Source: Arthrobacter sp. D5-1 (GTDB taxonomy: Bacteria > Actinomycetota > Actinomycetes > Actinomycetales > Micrococcaceae). Taken from it: 64,000 nt of DNA. Below the pieces are notes generated by a model, which had not been told where the DNA came from, did no database searches, and worked only from the letters and a program-made list of their open reading frames with translations. Shown here one piece after another: positions 62,645-64,000 of this stretch (positions are counted from its first letter, which is position 1; every line of letters starts with the position of its first letter). The position numbers and the translations under genes were made by a program. The stretch is taken from the NCBI RefSeq assembly GCF_017357425.1, contig NZ_CP014571.1, positions 1,116,001-1,180,000 on the forward strand, read 5' to 3'.

Positions 62645-62872
62645 TCAGGGGACAGCTTCCAACCCGTGCTTCTTCAGATACTTCTTCCACCAGCCCAAGC
62701 ACTCATCGGCAAGTGCGATGACGTCCTTTGTCTGTGGCTTGCCATTCTTCTCATAGGTGATGGTCGCAGAGGTCGAATGACCTGCGCTGCCATCAACGAC
62801 GGTGACTTCGTCGATCCGCACATCATCGCCTTTGCCTGGATCCCGACCAAAGTGCTCGGAATGGCTGTGTCG
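62645..62872 (-). pseudogene. 5'-truncated gene fragment
   Basis: Minus-strand frame closed by TGA at 62645-62647. Its translation is clearly protein-like: 'GRDPGKGDDVRIDEVTVVDG', 'HSTSATITYEKNGKPQTKDV' and 'LADECLGWWKKYLKKHGLEA', then VP. The frame hits a stop at 62873-62875 and has no start codon at a sensible place. So this is the last ~70 codons of a gene whose 5' part is lost. The identity is unknown. Confidence 0.6.
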
Positions 62873-63340
62873 TCATGCAGCAGCGGCGGTAGCACGACTG
62901 AGGCGCAGCCCAGTTCGGGTGTGACTCAGCAGCAAGCAACCCCAAGCATTTCAGCAACACCGAAAGCCATCTGCGAGCCTTTCCTGAAAAGCCTTCCGTG
63001 CGGGACGTATTCGAGCACAGGCGGTACGGACAACGGCCAGGAGATCCCATGGCCGGCCAACGGAGCTGTGCAAGTGCGACTGGACAAGATCGACAATGAA
63101 ACGTATCTCACTGCTGTCCTGCCTTGTGGCCCGCTGAATACTCCGGTCAAGATCAACGGCACTGTGCTGAAGGCAGACGGAGAAATAGCATTGGGTGCCT
63201 CAGCCTGCATCGATCCGGCTCTGAATGAGCAGCAGACGTGGGCTCTCGATTTGATCAAGAAGGGCTTCCAGATGAGTTTGATCGAAGGCGCCTTCACATG
63301 GACCAACGGATTGGACACCTTGAGGTTCGCTTCGATCTGA
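62861..63340 (+). pseudogene. lipoprotein gene lacking its signal peptide start
   Basis: The plus-strand frame reads 'MAVSSCSSGGSTTEAQPSSG', a lipobox-type Cys with Ser/Gly-rich linker, then a beta-rich C-terminal domain ('AVQVRLDKIDNETYLTAVLP', 'IEGAFTWTNGLDTLRFASI') similar to META/DUF306 folds. The signal peptide that should precede the Cys is missing; upstream codons belong to the antisense fragment at 62645. The frame is open upstream to 62612, but that translation is antisense to the other fragment. A terminator follows at 63364. Confidence 0.55.
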
Positions 63341-63363
63341 GGCCACACAACATTCTGCGAAAA

Positions 63364-63397
63364 CAGAACCCCCGCGCCGAAGCGCAGGGGTTCTGTG
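63364..63397 (+). terminator. terminator after the truncated lipoprotein gene
   Basis: ACAGAACCCC-GCGC pairs with GCGC-GGGGTTCTGT around a CGAA-type loop. No strong T run follows. Confidence 0.65.
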
Positions 63398-63809
63398 TGT
63401 ATCAGGGGGTTTGTGCAGGGCCATTGCAGACCTCCAGGCGAGTCCGCCGATTCCTGGATGTCGGTCCACCCCTTCCATTCAGTCGACCACGGCGGCCCGA
63501 GAAGCCACATTGTGAGATTCCAACTGGCGCGGGGTTCACGTGTGGGCGTTGGCAAATGGATGTTGTGCAACTTCGTACAGGAGAACGGGAGCTCATTTCG
63601 GTGGGTATGCATTCACCATTTGCTGTCCCAAATACCCGTTTGACCCTTTGGTTCGCGTCACATTCCACAAATTCCTGAATGTTGGCTGGATTTTCCTTGG
63701 CAAAAGCCTTAATGCCCGATAGTCTCCTCTCGCTAGTCGAATTTGGGGGCTCGTACGGCGCTACTTGCTGCATCCCTCTGTCGAGTGTCTCGCTCCAGAA
63801 AGTGATGCT
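63398..63809. other. region without a recognised gene
   Basis: About 410 bases of lower coding quality. Several short frames are open on both strands, but none has a convincing start, domain or codon pattern. It may hold remnants left by the same rearrangement that truncated the genes at 62.6-63.3 kb. Confidence 0.5.
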
Positions 63810-64000
63810 GTGGGTCCTTCACCTGCGTTTCTTCGCCGTGCCTGCGTTCCGGCTCTTGCTCTGTCATTGTTGGTTTCGGGGCTGACAATCCCATCCGCAC
63901 TGGCCCTCCCTGGCCTGCAATCTGCCGAGACGGCGCCGGCGGTTGCCTCTGAGGCGACGGCCCCTGAACCGGGATCCGAGCAGGCCGCCCAGGCGGAAGC
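63810..64000 (+). CDS. secreted protein, N-terminal part
   Basis: From GTG 63810 the frame reads 'GPSPAFLRRACVPALALSLL', then 'VSGLTIPSALALPG', a typical signal peptide with cleavage near the ALA site, followed by an Ala/Glu/Pro-rich linker that runs off the window. A TTG at 63765 in the same frame is an alternative start. The function is not visible. Confidence 0.6.
   Translation, partial: MGPSPAFLRRACVPALALSLLVSGLTIPSALALPGLQSAETAPAVASEATAPEPGSEQAAQAE

Noticed and set aside
62612..63340. Single 242-residue protein from ATG 62612
   Set aside because: Its first ~83 residues are antisense to a clearly coding minus-strand fragment, and the lipobox Cys lies internally. Two truncated genes explain the region better.
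63402..63773. Minus-strand frame at the end of the window as a gene
   Set aside because: No start signal, domain or consistent codon pattern; several overlapping frames are equally open.

Overview
The window is high-GC, densely coding DNA from an actinobacterium of the Micrococcaceae, most likely Arthrobacter or Paenarthrobacter. The basis is the family mix (DUF4193, DUF805 and DUF222/HNH proteins, an AMIN-like secreted protein, many GTG and TTG starts, overlapping stop-start junctions) together with a full monoderm flagellar locus. No rRNA, tRNA, CRISPR array or complete insertion sequence was recognised. Genus assignment is inference.

Layout. 1-1.8 kb: the end of a GatB/YqeY gene, a DUF72 gene and a small unknown gene. 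1.3-8.4 kb: a MarR regulator divergent from a six-gene catabolic operon (SDR, amidohydrolase, acyl-CoA dehydrogenase, MaoC hydratase, MFS carrier, acyl-CoA ligase). Its content matches the CouR-type p-hydroxycinnamate deacetylation pathway of Rhodococcus. 8.6-19.1 kb: housekeeping and accessory genes (DUF805, L-2-hydroxyglutarate oxidase, DUF4193, AMIN-like protein, APC permease next to a decayed agmatine deiminase, DUF222/HNH nuclease, methionine aminopeptidase, two XRE regulators, a thioredoxin-reductase-like oxidoreductase).

19.1-50.5 kb: the flagellar locus. On the minus strand lies flgN-flgK-flgL-fliW. On the plus strand lie fliC, fliD-fliS-fliT-like, then flgB-flgC-fliE-fliF-fliG-fliH-fliI-fliJ-(NlpC/P60)-fliK-flgD-flgE, flbD-motA-motB, fliM-fliN-fliO-fliP-fliQ-fliR-flhB-flhA-(flhF-like)-csrA, a second FlgN-like gene on the minus strand, and a FliA/WhiG-type sigma factor. 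Near-identical sigma28-type promoters (TAAC-N15-GCCGATAG and close variants) stand before flgN, flgB, flbD, fliM and fliC, so the sigma factor at the end of the locus probably drives it. FliW, CsrA and a flagellin leader with a GGA-loop hairpin suggest a FliW-CsrA-flagellin feedback circuit. No FlgF/FlgG, FliL, FlgM, FlhG or chemotaxis genes were seen. FliK carries eight in-frame copies of an imperfect palindromic DNA module, the most unusual feature here.

50.5-60.5 kb: a TetR/MFS efflux pair with a clear operator; a tandem glycine riboswitch ahead of gcvP-gcvT-gcvH; and L-serine ammonia-lyase sdaA. Together these cleave glycine and deaminate serine. Two copies of a different ~100-bp palindromic element flank gcvH. 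59.7-64 kb: a DNA/RNA non-specific nuclease, a pair of unknown genes (membrane protein plus small basic protein), a membrane protein, a junction of two truncated genes, an empty ~400-bp stretch, and the start of a secreted protein running off the window.
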